Assembly: GCA_020028595.1 (NCBI GenBank)
Contig: JAIBHQ010000049.1
Location: 1 to 6,754, forward strand
Source of the DNA: Nitrospirota bacterium
Lineage (GTDB): Bacteria > Nitrospirota > Nitrospiria > Nitrospirales > Nitrospiraceae
DNA: 6,754 nt
Direction of reading: 5' to 3'
Both the position numbers and the translations under genes were made by a program. This document shows positions 5,698 to 6,754 of this stretch, piece after piece (the first letter of the stretch is position 1; each line of letters begins with the position of its first letter). A model generated the notes under the pieces. That model made no database searches, had not been told where the DNA came from, and saw nothing but the letters and a program-made list of their open reading frames with translations.

Positions 5698-6754
5698 CAC
5701 GGCAACCTTCCGAGCGCAACCTTGTCCACGCAGTGGGCCACACGCAGCACGCCACGGCCAAGCTTTGCATACAGCATGTCCACATACAACCGGTTCATGA
5801 GCAGCACGTACAGCCCGTCTCGCGGCGTCGCCACCCAATCCGGCATGGACATCGTGCGCCCGTGAGCCTGGGCATAGAGATAGACCCACGTCAGGATCGT
5901 CAGCAGCGTGGTGGCGCCGACCAGGGCATCGAACAGCCGGGCGGGCAGCGCCGCCGTCCGGAAGTAGCGCGCCACGTCCTCCGGATTCGGGTAGAGGAAA
6001 TGCGTGAAGGTTTCCACCGCGAACAAGTAGGTGAAGACCACGAACAGCAGCGTGGCCAGCATCGCTACCGAGACCTTCCACGAGGCGACCGCCCGCAGGC
6101 GGGTGAGCGTCAAAATGGCCTGCGACGACGTCACCCAAGTGAAAAACAGAAAGATCACGGTCCCCTGGGACTCCAGCAACGGGATGCGGAGCACGCCGTG
6201 GGTCGCCAGAAGAATGACCAGCGGCAGCAGCAGCGTCGTTACGAGACCGGTGGTCCAGGTGAGACGCGGCAATTCGTGTTCCTCCACGACGTGGCCGGCG
6301 TGAGGCCACACCGGATCTCGACGGGCCTTGTGGATCACGTTGCCGCAGTTCAGGAACGCGGTGGCCTTGAACAGCCCGTGTGCGATCAAATGGAAAACCG
6401 CGAGCGCAAAGGCGCCCAGGCCGCATTCCATGACCATGTAGCCCATCTGGCCGATGGTGGAGAAGCCCAGCGTATTTTTGATATCGCTCTGGATCAGCAT
6501 CATGCAGGCCCCGAATATCACGGTGACGCCGCCGACAAGAAACACGACGTGCAAGGCTGTTTCGCTCTGCCCATAGAGAGGCGCCAGCCGGTTGATGAGG
6601 AACCCTCCGGCATTCACGAGGCCGGCGTGCATCAGCGCGGAGACCGGGGTCGGCGCGTAGAGGGAGCCGGGCATCCAGAGATGCAGCGGAAACTGCGCCG
6701 ATTTTCCCATGGCCCCGACGAACAACAGCAGTGCGACCGCCGTGACGCCGCTGA
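5697..6754 (-). CDS. dabB: NuoL-like proton-conducting subunit DabB, 5' end cut by window edge
   Basis: C-terminal 351 residues of an integral membrane protein of the NuoL/MrpA family, the usual partner of DabA; it is expected to carry the proton flux that drives CO2 hydration. The right edge cuts the gene with an open frame, so the N-terminal part (probably 150-250 residues) is missing. Numbering from the first full codon (6752), visible motifs are GKSAQFPLHLWMP (16-28), APTPVSALMHAGLVNAGGF (33-51), QSDIKNTLGFSTIGQMGYM (88-106), and FHLIAHGLFKATAFL (120-134). The channel residues of NuoL are kept: K17, H42, K92, H125 and K129. Further hydrophobic segments lie near 166-186, 198-216, 227-246 and 273-296. 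The tail NRLYVDMLY (320-328) matches the N-K-x-Y-x-D-x-L-Y block near the C terminus of NuoL-like proteins. An in-frame TTG at 6725 is not the start, because family motifs continue at once and the frame stays open to the edge. The stop overlaps the next ATG by one base. Confidence 0.88.
   Translation of the reverse strand, partial: SGVTAVALLLFVGAMGKSAQFPLHLWMPGSLYAPTPVSALMHAGLVNAGGFLINRLAPLYGQSETALHVVFLVGGVTVIFGACMMLIQSDIKNTLGFSTIGQMGYMVMECGLGAFALAVFHLIAHGLFKATAFLNCGNVIHKARRDPVWPHAGHVVEEHELPRLTWTTGLVTTLLLPLVILLATHGVLRIPLLESQGTVIFLFFTWVTSSQAILTLTRLRAVASWKVSVAMLATLLFVVFTYLFAVETFTHFLYPNPEDVARYFRTAALPARLFDALVGATTLLTILTWVYLYAQAHGRTMSMPDWVATPRDGLYVLLMNRLYVDMLYAKLGRGVLRVAHCVDKVALGRLP
5706..5711 (-). 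promoter_or_regulatory. Ribosome binding site of the second membrane subunit
   Basis: GGAAGG on the minus strand, eight bases before the ATG at 5697. Together with the TGATG stop-start overlap it supports this start over any earlier one in the same open frame, which runs on for over 240 codons out of phase inside the upstream gene. Confidence 0.65.

Noticed and set aside
5698..6426. Upstream extension of the second membrane subunit's frame by 243 codons
   Set aside because: It lies out of phase inside the NuoL-like gene, has low hydrophobicity and no family motif, while the ATG at 5697 has a ribosome site and begins a typical membrane helix.
5697..6754. Membrane genes as part of a respiratory complex I or hydrogenase-4 operon
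   Set aside because: No other Nuo, Hyf or Mrp gene is present and the next gene is dabA, which points to the DAB system. The part beyond the right edge cannot be seen.

Overview
This 6,754-base window reads entirely on the minus strand. It holds most of an operon for energy-coupled uptake of inorganic carbon (a DAB / DUF2309-type system), followed by the start of a purine-synthesis gene. In transcription order, from the right edge leftwards, the genes are: a NuoL-like membrane subunit (dabB; its 5' end lies beyond the right edge), a second, smaller and divergent NuoM/HyfF-like membrane protein, dabA (a 1,082-residue DUF2309 protein with an intact beta-carbonic-anhydrase-like zinc site), a small PII-like signalling protein, a 191-bp gap, and purC (SAICAR synthase; its 3' end lies beyond the left edge).

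How the genes work together: DabA is thought to bind zinc and hydrate CO2 to bicarbonate on the cytoplasmic side of the membrane. The NuoL-like subunit supplies the proton path that makes this vectorial. The first three genes are tightly packed: a 1-nt TGATG overlap, then a 13-nt overlap with its own ribosome binding site. They are probably translated in a coupled way. The PII-like gene follows dabA after 31 nt and resembles the PII-like partners known beside carbon-uptake and carboxysome genes, so a role in sensing carbon or energy status is likely. What is unusual is the extra membrane protein between dabB and dabA. By eye it has lost the charged residues that form the proton channel in its relatives, while the first subunit keeps its own.

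Organism: such a system fits an autotrophic or CO2-limited bacterium with a GC-rich genome, for example a chemolithoautotroph of Nitrospirota or Pseudomonadota type. The sequence alone does not settle the lineage, and DAB systems also occur in heterotrophs. The purC end is clearly less GC-rich (about 42-55% in lines counted by hand, against 72% in one line inside dabA), so the two parts may have different histories. I see no RNA gene, mobile element, CRISPR array or strong intrinsic terminator.
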